In this document: piece by piece, positions 25,196 through 32,120 of the stretch
How positions within the stretch are numbered: position 1 is the stretch's first letter
Layout: the number at the start of each line of letters is the position of its first letter
From: Clostridium thailandense
GTDB lineage: Bacteria > Bacillota > Clostridia > Clostridiales > Clostridiaceae
Direction of reading: 5' to 3'
NCBI RefSeq assembly: GCF_019207025.1
Contig: NZ_JAEEGC010000130.1
Location: 1 to 34,181, forward strand
Length of the DNA: 34,181 bases
Translations under genes and position numbers: made by a program
The notes under the pieces: generated by a model
Told to the model about the DNA's origin: nothing
Database searches by the model: none
The model's input: only the letters and a program-made list of their open reading frames with translations

Positions 25196-25290
25196 AAGCG
25201 AGCACAACCCGCCAACAGGGAAAGTTGGAAGCTAAAGTCTCATCCGAGCGGCCGGCTCTGGGCATTATTACAAGTAAGCCGTTAATTGTT
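25196..25290. other. GC-rich structured intergenic segment (candidate RNA element)
   Basis: About 66 bases here are roughly 60 % G+C in a genome window near 30 %. They contain CCAAC-AGGGAAA-GTTGG and CGAGC-GGCCG-GCTCTG stem-loops. A weak terminator-like stem lies 110 bases further on, and then comes the remnant of a transporter gene. The layout could be a riboswitch-type leader, a relic of a group II intron or another element, or a repeat. I could not match it to a known class. The rest of the 25167-25556 gap shows nothing else. Confidence 0.35.
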
Positions 25291-25399
25291 ATGGGATTTG
25301 GAAATTCCTTTATAGTGTAATTTTAATTGTTATTACCGCGTGTTGGTTTATAAATTGTATGAGGGTGGGAATGGGGAAATATTATACAATGAGTATAAG

Positions 25400-25440
25400 G
25401 GAGAATCTCTGGATTATAAGGAGATCCTTCTTTTTATTTT
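25400..25440 (+). terminator. Possible terminator ahead of the MFS remnant
   Basis: AGAATCTC pairs imperfectly with GAGATCCTTCT, followed by TTTTTATTTT. It stands between the GC-rich segment and the transporter remnant, where an attenuator would be expected. The stem has a bulge, so confidence is limited. Confidence 0.45.
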
Positions 25441-25556
25441 GTTTGTAATTATAGTCTAATGTTTCAACAATAATAGAAGATAGCAGCAAATTTTGAATAG
25501 AAAATACACTTACAATAACGAAAAAATTTGAATTAAGTCCTTTTCTAATTTCACTA

Positions 25557-26142
25557 ATGTCAATTGCTTGCGCAGCTAATTTGTATTACTCTCAACCTTT
25601 ACTAGAACAGATTTCCAGATTCTTCAATGTATCATCGTTTATAATTGGAACTGCAGCTATGCTGATTCAAATTGGATATGCAATAGGATTGATTTTTCTG
25701 GTTCCATTGGGAGATATTAAAGAACGTAGACGTTTAATAATAACAATGCTATTTTGCTCAGCAATGGCGCTGCTTTCTATATCTGTATCTTTAAATATAT
25801 GGTGGCTATTATTCAGTTCTCTGATAGTTGGGTTGACTTCGATTACTCCAATGTTGATTGTACCGTTAGCTGCACATCTAGCAAAACCAGCAGAAAGAGG
25901 TAAGGTAATTGGGAGTGTAATGAGCGGATTACTAATTGGTATATTATTATCACGTGTATTTAGTGGAATTATAGGGTCAATTCTAGGATGGCAAATTGTT
26001 TATCGTATTGGGTGGTGCACTAGGTTCATGGCTGGGGACATTTTTCTGGGGATTGTTTGGATGGATTGGAGTATGTGGTATTGGAATAATTTTTCAGATA
26101 ATCGCAGCAATAATTCATATTTTTGGTATAAAACGCAGATAA
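25557..26142 (+). pseudogene. MFS transporter with large internal deletion
   Basis: The first part reads an MFS N-terminal half: NLYYSQPLLEQISRFF, the motif A-like loop LGDIKERRRLI and further helices to GSILGWQIVYRIG at about residue 150. From about 26008 the homology continues only in another frame, reading GGALGSWLGTFFWGLFGWIG and on to FGIKRR and a stop, a typical last MFS helix. The central five or six helices are missing and the frame is broken, so it is non-functional. Even the N-terminal frame is open without a start codon upstream of 25557 (LTITKKFELSPFLISL precedes it), so the original start is also lost. Confidence 0.8.
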
Positions 26143-26144
26143 AA

Positions 26145-26212
26145 ATAGATGTCCACGGCCGAAAGTTGATTTACACTCCGGGATATGTTAAATGCCTAGT
26201 GTGGGTATCTAT
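26145..26212. repeat. Short copy of the dispersed palindromic repeat
   Basis: ATAGATGTCCAC and GTGGGTATCTAT form the ends (10 of 12 inverted matches). The interior CACGGCCGAAAGTTGATTTA and ACTCCGGGATATGTTAA aligns with the left arm of the 7.7-kb copy. It begins three bases past the stop of the MFS remnant. Confidence 0.65.
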
Positions 26213-26230
26213 AGAAGTGATAAATTCAAC

Positions 26231-26255
26231 TACAGGGTGTTAGCAGCACCCTGTA
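26231..26255 (+). terminator. Terminator after the MFS remnant
   Basis: TACAGGGTG and CACCCTGTA form a perfect nine-pair stem with loop TTAGCAG, followed by ATTGTTT. The core GGGTGTTAGC...CACCC is nearly the same as that of the terminator at 29.8 kb. Confidence 0.65.
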
Positions 26256-26288
26256 ATTGTTTAGAAAACTGGTATTACTAATTTAACT

Positions 26289-27317
26289 TTACACATTTTC
26301 AGCAATATAATAAATTAAATTTTCAGTATCCTCCCAGCCTAGGCATGGGTCTGTTATGGATTTACCATAAACATTACCATTTACATCTTGGTTACCTTCT
26401 ACAAGGTAGCTTTCAATCATAAGTCCCTTAATCATTTTCTTTAGTATAGAATTATATTTTCTACTTGCTAAGACTTCTCTTGCAATTCTTGGTTGTTCTT
26501 TATGAAGTTTCATTGAATTTGAATGATTTGTGTCTACAATAATAGAAGGATTTAATAGTTGTTTATTTTCATATTCTTTAGCAAGAGACGTTAAATTTTC
26601 ATAATGATAATTTGGAATGTTTCTGCCGTAAGAATCTACTGCACCTCTTAAAACAGCGTGAGCAAGAGGATTTCCACTTGTTTTAATCTCATAACCATTA
26701 TATATAAAAGAGTGCTCAAGCTGTGCCGCTTTAATAGAATTTAGCATTACATGGATATCGCCACTGGTAGGATTTTTCATTCCTACAGGAAAATCAACAC
26801 CACTTACAGTAAATCTATGCTGCTGATTTTCTACTGAACGAGCTCCAACAGCATGATATCCTAAAAGATCTGCAAGATAGGAGTAATTTTCAGGATATAG
26901 CATTTCATCAGCAGCAGGCATATAATATTCACTTAATGCCTTTATGTGAAGTTTTCTAATTGACTTTATGCCTTTGACTAAATTTGGCTCTTTTTCTAGA
27001 TCTGGTTGATGAGCCATTCCTTTATATCCCTCACCAGTAGTTCTTGGTTTATTTGTATATATTCTAGGTATAATAATAATAGAATCTTTTACTTTTTCTT
27101 GAACTTTTGCAAGCTTTCCAATGTATTCACAAACAGAATCTTCGCTATCTGCAGAGCATGGTCCTATTATAAGAAGAAATTTGTCTTCTTCATTTTGAAA
27201 GACTTTTCTTATTTCCATATCTCTATTTTTTTTAATTTCCTTAATATGATTTGGAAGGGGCATTTCTTCCCTAATTTCTCGTGCTGTGGGGATTTTTTTT
27301 ATAAATTTTATACTCAT
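26289..27317 (-). CDS. 3-deoxy-7-phosphoheptulonate synthase (DAHP synthase, class I)
   Basis: The 342-residue enzyme condenses phosphoenolpyruvate and erythrose 4-phosphate to DAHP, the first step of the shikimate pathway. It shows the AroF/G/H-type motifs GPCSAD (52-57), KPRTTGEGYKG (90-100), a mid-chain AVGARSVENQQHR segment, GMKNPTSGD and the metal-site segment VDTNHSNS; length fits the class. An in-frame ATG at 27383 would add 22 residues; AAAGAAAGGA nine bases ahead of the ATG at 27317 sets the start there. No other aromatic biosynthesis gene is adjacent and no T-box or attenuator was seen upstream. The N-terminal stretch should govern feedback by an aromatic amino acid, but which one cannot be told. 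Confidence 0.9.
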   Translation of the reverse strand: MSIKFIKKIPTAREIREEMPLPNHIKEIKKNRDMEIRKVFQNEEDKFLLIIGPCSADSEDSVCEYIGKLAKVQEKVKDSIIIIPRIYTNKPRTTGEGYKGMAHQPDLEKEPNLVKGIKSIRKLHIKALSEYYMPAADEMLYPENYSYLADLLGYHAVGARSVENQQHRFTVSGVDFPVGMKNPTSGDIHVMLNSIKAAQLEHSFIYNGYEIKTSGNPLAHAVLRGAVDSYGRNIPNYHYENLTSLAKEYENKQLLNPSIIVDTNHSNSMKLHKEQPRIAREVLASRKYNSILKKMIKGLMIESYLVEGNQDVNGNVYGKSITDPCLGWEDTENLIYYIAENV

Positions 27318-27560
27318 ATTTTTAATTCCTTTCTTTAGTGCATTTATAAGTTCAAATCGTCTATGGAACTCAGAGCACTTCATTGAATAGATAATAATTT
27401 TAATTTGTTTTTTAGTTTTATGTTATAGTTAACTGTTGATAATACCGCGGGCGTATACGATCCACATATGATATAAGTTTCTATTTATGTAATTAAAAAC
27501 TTTTTGCGCTATAAAGTTCTTAATATAAATGTATATACCTTGTACAAAATTAGGTAAAAA

Positions 27561-27584
27561 AATAAGGCTCTAATGAGCCTTATT
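27561..27584 (-). terminator. Minus-strand terminator
   Basis: AATAAGGCTC-TAAT-GAGCCTTATT is a perfect ten-pair stem; on the minus strand it runs into TTTTTTTACC. It ends a minus-strand transcript, which supports a small gene just upstream on that strand. Confidence 0.8.
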
Positions 27585-27604
27585 GTAAAATCAAATCTAT
27601 AGTG

Positions 27605-27775
27605 TTATACGCATAGAACATTTCTATACGAAATAAAATTCGATTTATTAAACTCATTGAAAATTGGAACAAATATTTTTTTGCAGAAAAAGTAACCAGC
27701 GCTAAAATAAAGATAGCTCCAGCTATAATAGAAATAATATTTTCCGCTTATTCCCTTTCCAATGATATTTTTCAT
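27605..27775 (-). CDS. Possible small membrane protein gene, perhaps frameshifted
   Basis: GGAGGATAAGATT-ATG is an excellent start signal, and a strong terminator lies just past the stop, so a transcript here is likely. The open frame gives a 56-residue protein (MKNIIGKGISGKYYFYYSW and so on) unusually rich in Tyr and Phe. The next frame reads IISIIAGAIFILALVTFSAK, a textbook transmembrane helix. The natural product may therefore be a small single-helix protein broken by a one-base indel near 27745. No family was recognised. The surrounding 27318-28320 region otherwise shows no gene. Confidence 0.4.
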   Translation of the reverse strand: MKNIIGKGISGKYYFYYSWSYLYFSAGYFFCKKIFVPIFNEFNKSNFISYRNVLCV

Positions 27776-27790
27776 AATCTTATCCTCCAA

Positions 27791-28320
27791 AGACTTTATT
27801 ATATGTAATTATATCATTTGTTTTTTTTATGTCAAATACATGTTTTTCTATTTAAGATAAAATATTCCAATAACAATGCTTGTTAATCAGCCATTCCATT
27901 TAAATAGATTTGCCATCCTTGTATCTGAAAAATTATTAAGTTCCTCTGATTATGTAAATTATAACATGTTTATAGTTTACAAATGGCAAGATTTGCTTTA
28001 CAATTAGTAATAATATTGTGTACAAATTAAACATAGTAAATTTCAGAATTATATATAGTTACCCCTAAAACTTAATTTATAAAAAAGTCTAATTGATAGT
28101 TTTTATGAAAAGGATTTCTAATTTGTAGTATATGCATAACATCATATGGATGAGTAGATATATAATTTTGAAAGCTACTAAATCATATCTAAAAGTTTCT
28201 GTTCATTTAAGTGTTTTTCCCATTATCTTTTACTTCGTTGATCATACAATGGATTTTATATAGCAGAGTGTATTACCAAAAAGCTTATTATGCAGATTTA
28301 TTAATTGAAAGGAGAATTAC
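27791..28320. other. A+T-rich intergenic region before the AAHS transporter
   Basis: About 530 bases without coding sequence. It should contain promoters for the small minus-strand gene and the transporter. I saw no long inverted repeat or RNA motif. Confidence 0.4.
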
Positions 28321-29664
28321 ATGATGAAAAATTTCAGTATATCTGAAGTAATGGATTCCTTTGGTGTTACCAAGTTTACCTGGAAAATCTTTTTTCTTCT
28401 TGGATTTGCTATGGTGTTTGATGGCTATGATTATATGATTGTATCCTATACAATGCCGCAAATAGCTAAAGAGTGGGGCTTAAGTGCAGTAGCTAAAGGT
28501 AGCTTGTCTTCTTGGAGCTTGATTGGTTTAATTTTAGGAGGTGCATTCTCAGGCATTATCTCTGATAAAATTGGAAGACGGAAGACGTTAGTGATTGCTA
28601 TTGGATTATATTCTCTTCTAAATATTCCAATATATTTTTCTAATAGCTTTACGACTTTTGCACTTTTCCGTATACTTGCTGGAGTGGGACTAGGAGCATG
28701 TATTCCTGTTGTAACCACTACTTATTCTGAATCTACGCCCACAAATAAACGAGCTATTTTTATAACCTTTGGAATGGCATGGATGATTGTTGGTTGGGTA
28801 ATTGCCGGTCTAGTTGCTACGGCTGTTGTTCCTGTGTTTGGATGGAGGATTTGTTACTTGATTGGAGGTATTCCATTCTTATATTCCATTTACTTGTACT
28901 TTAAAATGCCTGAATCAGCTTATTGGTTAGCTAATAAAGGATATAGGGAAAAAGCGGTTAAAGCTCTTCAAAATATTGAATTTATTGCAACGGGTAAAGC
29001 TACTGAATGGGATCCTAAAGCATTAGTTATTCCGCCGCCATCTAGACAAGCTGGACCAAAAGCACTTTTCTCCAAACGATATATTGGAATTACTATTGGT
29101 ATTTGGATAATGTATTTTTGTGGTTGTTTTATTGTTTATGGTATCAATGCCTGGCTGCCTTCATTGATGTTAGAAAAGGGTTTAAATATGTCTTCGGCAT
29201 ATGGACTGGCAATAGCTCAAAATGCAGCTGCTGTAATTGCTAATTGTTCTACTGGCTTTGTGGCTGAAGTGGTTGGCCGAAAAAAGAATCTTATGATATC
29301 CTTTTCTGTTGCTGCCATTTCTGTTGTCATTATGGCAAACATAGGCGGTGGTTTTAGTGCTATTCTAGCCGCATGTATTTTCTTAGGGTTTGCTGTAAAT
29401 TATTCAATTACAGCGATACAACCTCTAATGGCAGAGGCGTATCCAACAGAATTCAGAAATACCGGTGTGTCTTGGTGCCATGCATTTGGTCGAATTGGTG
29501 GAGCGAGTGCGCCAATTATCGCTGGTATAGTCATTGGGATGGGAAAAGGATATGCATTATCCTTTATGTTTTATGCTATTCCAGCAGTTTTAGGTCTATT
29601 AGCGGCTATTTTTCTAGTGAAAAAGGAGACTAAAGGAAAATCCCTTGACGAGCTTGCCGAATAG
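28321..29664 (+). CDS. MFS transporter, aromatic acid:H+ symporter (AAHS) type
   Basis: The 447-residue protein has 12 predicted helices and the AAHS marks: GFAMVFDGYDYMIVSY in helix 1, whose Asp pair (FDGYD) is the family's proton/substrate signature, loop 2-3 motif A GIISDKIGRRKT, FRILAGVGLGACIPV, the central loop after SAYWLANKG, and the second motif A GFVAEVVGRKKN. EAYPTEFRNTGVSW is typical of the C-terminal half. AAAGGAG precedes tandem ATG codons (28321, 28324), either of which may be used. Such transporters import benzoate-, vanillate- or protocatechuate-like acids, which fits supply of substrate to an O-demethylase; shikimate or sugar acids are alternatives. It is a single gene with a strong terminator. 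Confidence 0.82.
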   Translation: MMKNFSISEVMDSFGVTKFTWKIFFLLGFAMVFDGYDYMIVSYTMPQIAKEWGLSAVAKGSLSSWSLIGLILGGAFSGIISDKIGRRKTLVIAIGLYSLLNIPIYFSNSFTTFALFRILAGVGLGACIPVVTTTYSESTPTNKRAIFITFGMAWMIVGWVIAGLVATAVVPVFGWRICYLIGGIPFLYSIYLYFKMPESAYWLANKGYREKAVKALQNIEFIATGKATEWDPKALVIPPPSRQAGPKALFSKRYIGITIGIWIMYFCGCFIVYGINAWLPSLMLEKGLNMSSAYGLAIAQNAAAVIANCSTGFVAEVVGRKKNLMISFSVAAISVVIMANIGGGFSAILAACIFLGFAVNYSITAIQPLMAEAYPTEFRNTGVSWCHAFGRIGGASAPIIAGIVIGMGKGYALSFMFYAIPAVLGLLAAIFLVKKETKGKSLDELAE

Positions 29665-29761
29665 GATTAATTTTATTTTAAGACCAAGACGTTTTGTAAA
29701 AAGTCTTTTTACTTCAGTTTTAGCAAATTATTATAATATAAATGAAAAAGATAACTTCTTT

Positions 29762-29793
29762 AAAACTATAGGGTGTTAGCACCCTATAGTTTT
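29762..29793 (+). terminator. Strong terminator after the AAHS transporter
   Basis: AAAACTATAGGGTG-TTAG-CACCCTATAGTTTT is a perfect 14-pair stem with a four-base loop, followed by AAATTTTAT. Its A- and T-rich flanks make it workable on both strands, though the downstream gene on the minus strand ends 77 bases away. Confidence 0.85.
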
Positions 29794-29869
29794 AAATTTT
29801 ATAGTTAATAAAAATAGTAGCTATGACAACTGGCTTTAGTATTTTTTCATTATTGAGGATAAAAGTAAT

Positions 29870-30670
29870 TTAAAAAAAGAACACAGGCTCCTTTCGCTCT
29901 TTATACAATTTATTTAGTCGTATTGCAACGTCTTTAACTGGACTGTCTTTTATTGTTCGGGCATTTTGTGGACAATTCTTGATACAGGCACAACAGGTTA
30001 TGCATTTCTCATTATCAATTGAATTACTATTTTTTGAATCAATAGCATCAACAGGACACACTTCTGAACAAATCCCACATTGTGTACAGTTATTATTAAT
30101 TGCTATAAAATCAACACTCCATACCTTGGTAATTCCTCCATAGGGATAATTGCCAGGTATCTTTATATCATAGCTTTGATCCAATGATGAAATAGATAAT
30201 AGCTTTTCATTTATTTTACGCCCAAATAATTCTGCGTGATTTAAGTCACTTGCATCAGGACGGGCTTCGGCTATTGGCATTTCTGGAGTAGAAAAGGAAT
30301 GTTCTCCAATATATGCTGCACCTGCGATTGGTATACATCCACATTCTATTAAAGTATCTTTAAGTTCAAGCAGTGCATCGTCATACTCACGATTACCATA
30401 AACGGCGATACATACAGCAGGTGTATTATGAGCTTTAATCGTATGCAGCCATTCATTTAAAAGCGCAGGAACTCTTCCCATATAAACCGGTACTGCAACA
30501 ATAAGTAATTCATTTTCTAATGTCTGTAATTGCTGTTTTCTTGCATTTGCTTTGGTAATGTCAATCAACTCCACAGCTCCATGACTAATTCCACGTGCAA
30601 CACCTTGAATGATAGCCTTTGTTGTTCCGGTAGGTGAGAAATAAACAAGTTTTAATGATTTTATCTTCAT
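29870..30670 (-). CDS. EFR1-type flavodoxin / 2x[4Fe-4S] ferredoxin fusion (second copy)
   Basis: A 266-residue paralogue of the EFR1 protein at 14.5 kb, with only moderate similarity. The flavodoxin-like domain has the phosphate loop SPTGTT (12-17) and AVPVYMGRVP. The ferredoxin part has C195-x2-C198-x2-C201-x3-C205-P and C223-x2-C226-x2-C229-x3-C233-P for two [4Fe-4S] clusters. It should be a cytoplasmic electron carrier or flavin-linked reductase; the partner is unknown. GGGGG lies upstream of the ATG, and a perfect palindrome 19 bases before the start suggests repression. It is convergent with the AAHS transporter. Confidence 0.85.
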   Translation of the reverse strand: MKIKSLKLVYFSPTGTTKAIIQGVARGISHGAVELIDITKANARKQQLQTLENELLIVAVPVYMGRVPALLNEWLHTIKAHNTPAVCIAVYGNREYDDALLELKDTLIECGCIPIAGAAYIGEHSFSTPEMPIAEARPDASDLNHAELFGRKINEKLLSISSLDQSYDIKIPGNYPYGGITKVWSVDFIAINNNCTQCGICSEVCPVDAIDSKNSNSIDNEKCITCCACIKNCPQNARTIKDSPVKDVAIRLNKLYKERKEPVFFF

Positions 30671-30688
30671 TAGATATCCCCCTTGAAT

Positions 30689-30705
30689 CTGTAGAACTTC
30701 TACAG
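30689..30705. promoter_or_regulatory. Perfect palindrome upstream of the second EFR1 gene
   Basis: CTGTAGAA-C-TTCTACAG is an exact 8+1+8 inverted repeat 19 bases before the ATG on the minus strand, overlapping the expected 5' leader. It is a plausible repressor operator, or a small leader hairpin. The rest of the 30671-30996 gap is A+T-rich with nothing else seen. Confidence 0.45.
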
Positions 30706-30996
30706 TTAATAAAGTATTTTTGACTTATAAGTATTTTTAAAAATTACAATAATACAGACCTTATAATATTAATAGTAGCGGAATTATAGTTTTAACTCAA
30801 GTAATAGAAAGCATATTTTAATTTTTATCATAAATTGTATGTTTTGAGTATCTATAGCAGATAAGGACTATAGTTATAGGTATAATTGTTTATGAATTTT
30901 GAGGTTGTTTAAAAGAGAAATTATTAAAATAAAAGGATTTTATGCAAAAATGGAGAATGATAATCATAAAAGTTTCGTTAAGAGGTCTTTAAAATT

Positions 30997-31687
30997 ATGA
31001 AAGCTTACATAGATAAAATAAAAAACATGGGCTTTTCAGGTATTAATAATTACCCTACGCTGGGAATTGTAGATGGTAAGTTTGGTGAAGCTCTTGAGGA
31101 GCATGGATGTAATTACTTAACTGAAGTAGAAGCAATAAGAATAGCTCATAAAAAGAATATGTTTACAGTTGCTTTTGTATTTAATGAAATACAGGCAGAG
31201 CAAATGATTGATGCAGGAGCTGATGTAATTTGTGTGCATTTAGGTTTAACTGGAGGAGGGCTACTTGGAGCCAAAAAAGGTTTTTTCCTTAGAAGCAGCA
31301 AAGGTTAAAACTGAAAAGATATTTAATAAATGTAATGAGTTAAATCCGAATATAATTAAATTAATACATGGTGGACCTGTAAAAACACCAATTGATGTTC
31401 AATATATTTATATGAATGATGTTTCCTTTCTAGACTTAGCTAAAGTTGCCCATGTATCCAGAGGTCATTTAAGTAGTCTGTTTAAAAAAGAAGTCGGCTG
31501 TAGTTTTCCAGAGTATTTGGTTAAATTTCGTATAAATAGAGCAGCAGAAATTATAAATAAAGAGAATGTACAATTGTCAGATTTAGCAGCATTAGTTGGT
31601 TATCAGGATTATGCTCAGTTTAGCAAAATGTTTAAAAAGTATAAAGGCTGTTCTCCAAAACAATATAAACAGAGTTCCAAGCATTAG
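30997..31687 (+). pseudogene. Broken TIM-barrel (PEP-hydrolase-like) / AraC-type regulator gene
   Basis: The first frame (to 31308) matches the middle of the phosphoenolpyruvate-hydrolase-like TIM-barrel family (IKNMGFSGINNYPTLGIVDG, then GADVICVHLGLTGGG); about 100 N-terminal residues are missing. Near 31275, in an A/T run, the homology shifts frame and continues as FSLEAAKVKTEKIFNKCNEL and LIHGGPVKTPIDVQYIY. It then passes straight into a complete AraC-type DNA-binding domain (FLDLAKVAHVSRGHLSSLFK, later GYQDYAQFSKMFKKYKGCSP). Truncation plus frameshift means the TIM part is dead. A separate product starting in the second frame could still carry the AraC domain. Whether the fusion is ancestral or made by deletion is uncertain. 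Confidence 0.7.
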
Positions 31688-32019
31688 TGGAAGTTGTTGG
31701 GCCTGTCGCATTTTGACTATTATGAGATAATCGCTATAAAAGTTTTAGAATTAGAAACAATGAACTATATAATAAATAAATGAGATTTTTAAATGGAGTT
31801 GATAAAATATATATTTTGGTATATAATATTTAACATATAGATAGATTTCAAAAAAAGAGAGGTAATTTTGTGAGTGTTTAGTATCTTAAATAGTTAACTT
31901 AATATTAATTCTAAAATTAAGGGGGTAATACCTTTAATTGTTGTAGAATTAATTACTATTTATAGATACAAGTCCACGAAACTACTTAGGGTTTTAGTAC
32001 CCTTTATTAGGTTTGCAAT
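31688..32019. other. Intergenic region upstream of the MutS2-like gene
   Basis: A+T-rich with no coding sequence. It contains AGGGT-TTTAGT-ACCCT (31988-32003) just before the terminator-like hairpin. No further structure was recognised. Confidence 0.35.
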
Positions 32020-32048
32020 TAAAGCTGTGGAGTATCCATGGCTTTTTT
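32020..32048 (+). terminator. Terminator-like hairpin in the leader of the MutS2-like gene
   Basis: AAAGC-TG-TGGA-GTA-TCCA-TG-GCTTT followed by TTTATTTTA. It lies 72 bases before the MutS2-like start and 330 bases past the AraC remnant, so it may be an attenuator in the leader rather than the end of the remnant. Confidence 0.65.
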
Positions 32049-32120
32049 ATTTTATAACCAATACTGTGAAATCTATCTAGGTTTCGTCGGCTTGAATAAA
32101 GTTGAGGAAGGAATTTAAAA

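Noticed and set aside
25333..25347. TACCGCG string resembling the T-box antiterminator core (a similar one lies near 27450)
   Set aside because: No GGTGG before it, no Stem I or specifier loop, and no amino acid gene in the right direction.
27318..27383. 22-residue N-terminal extension of DAHP synthase
   Set aside because: The inner ATG has a good ribosome binding site and gives the usual family start.
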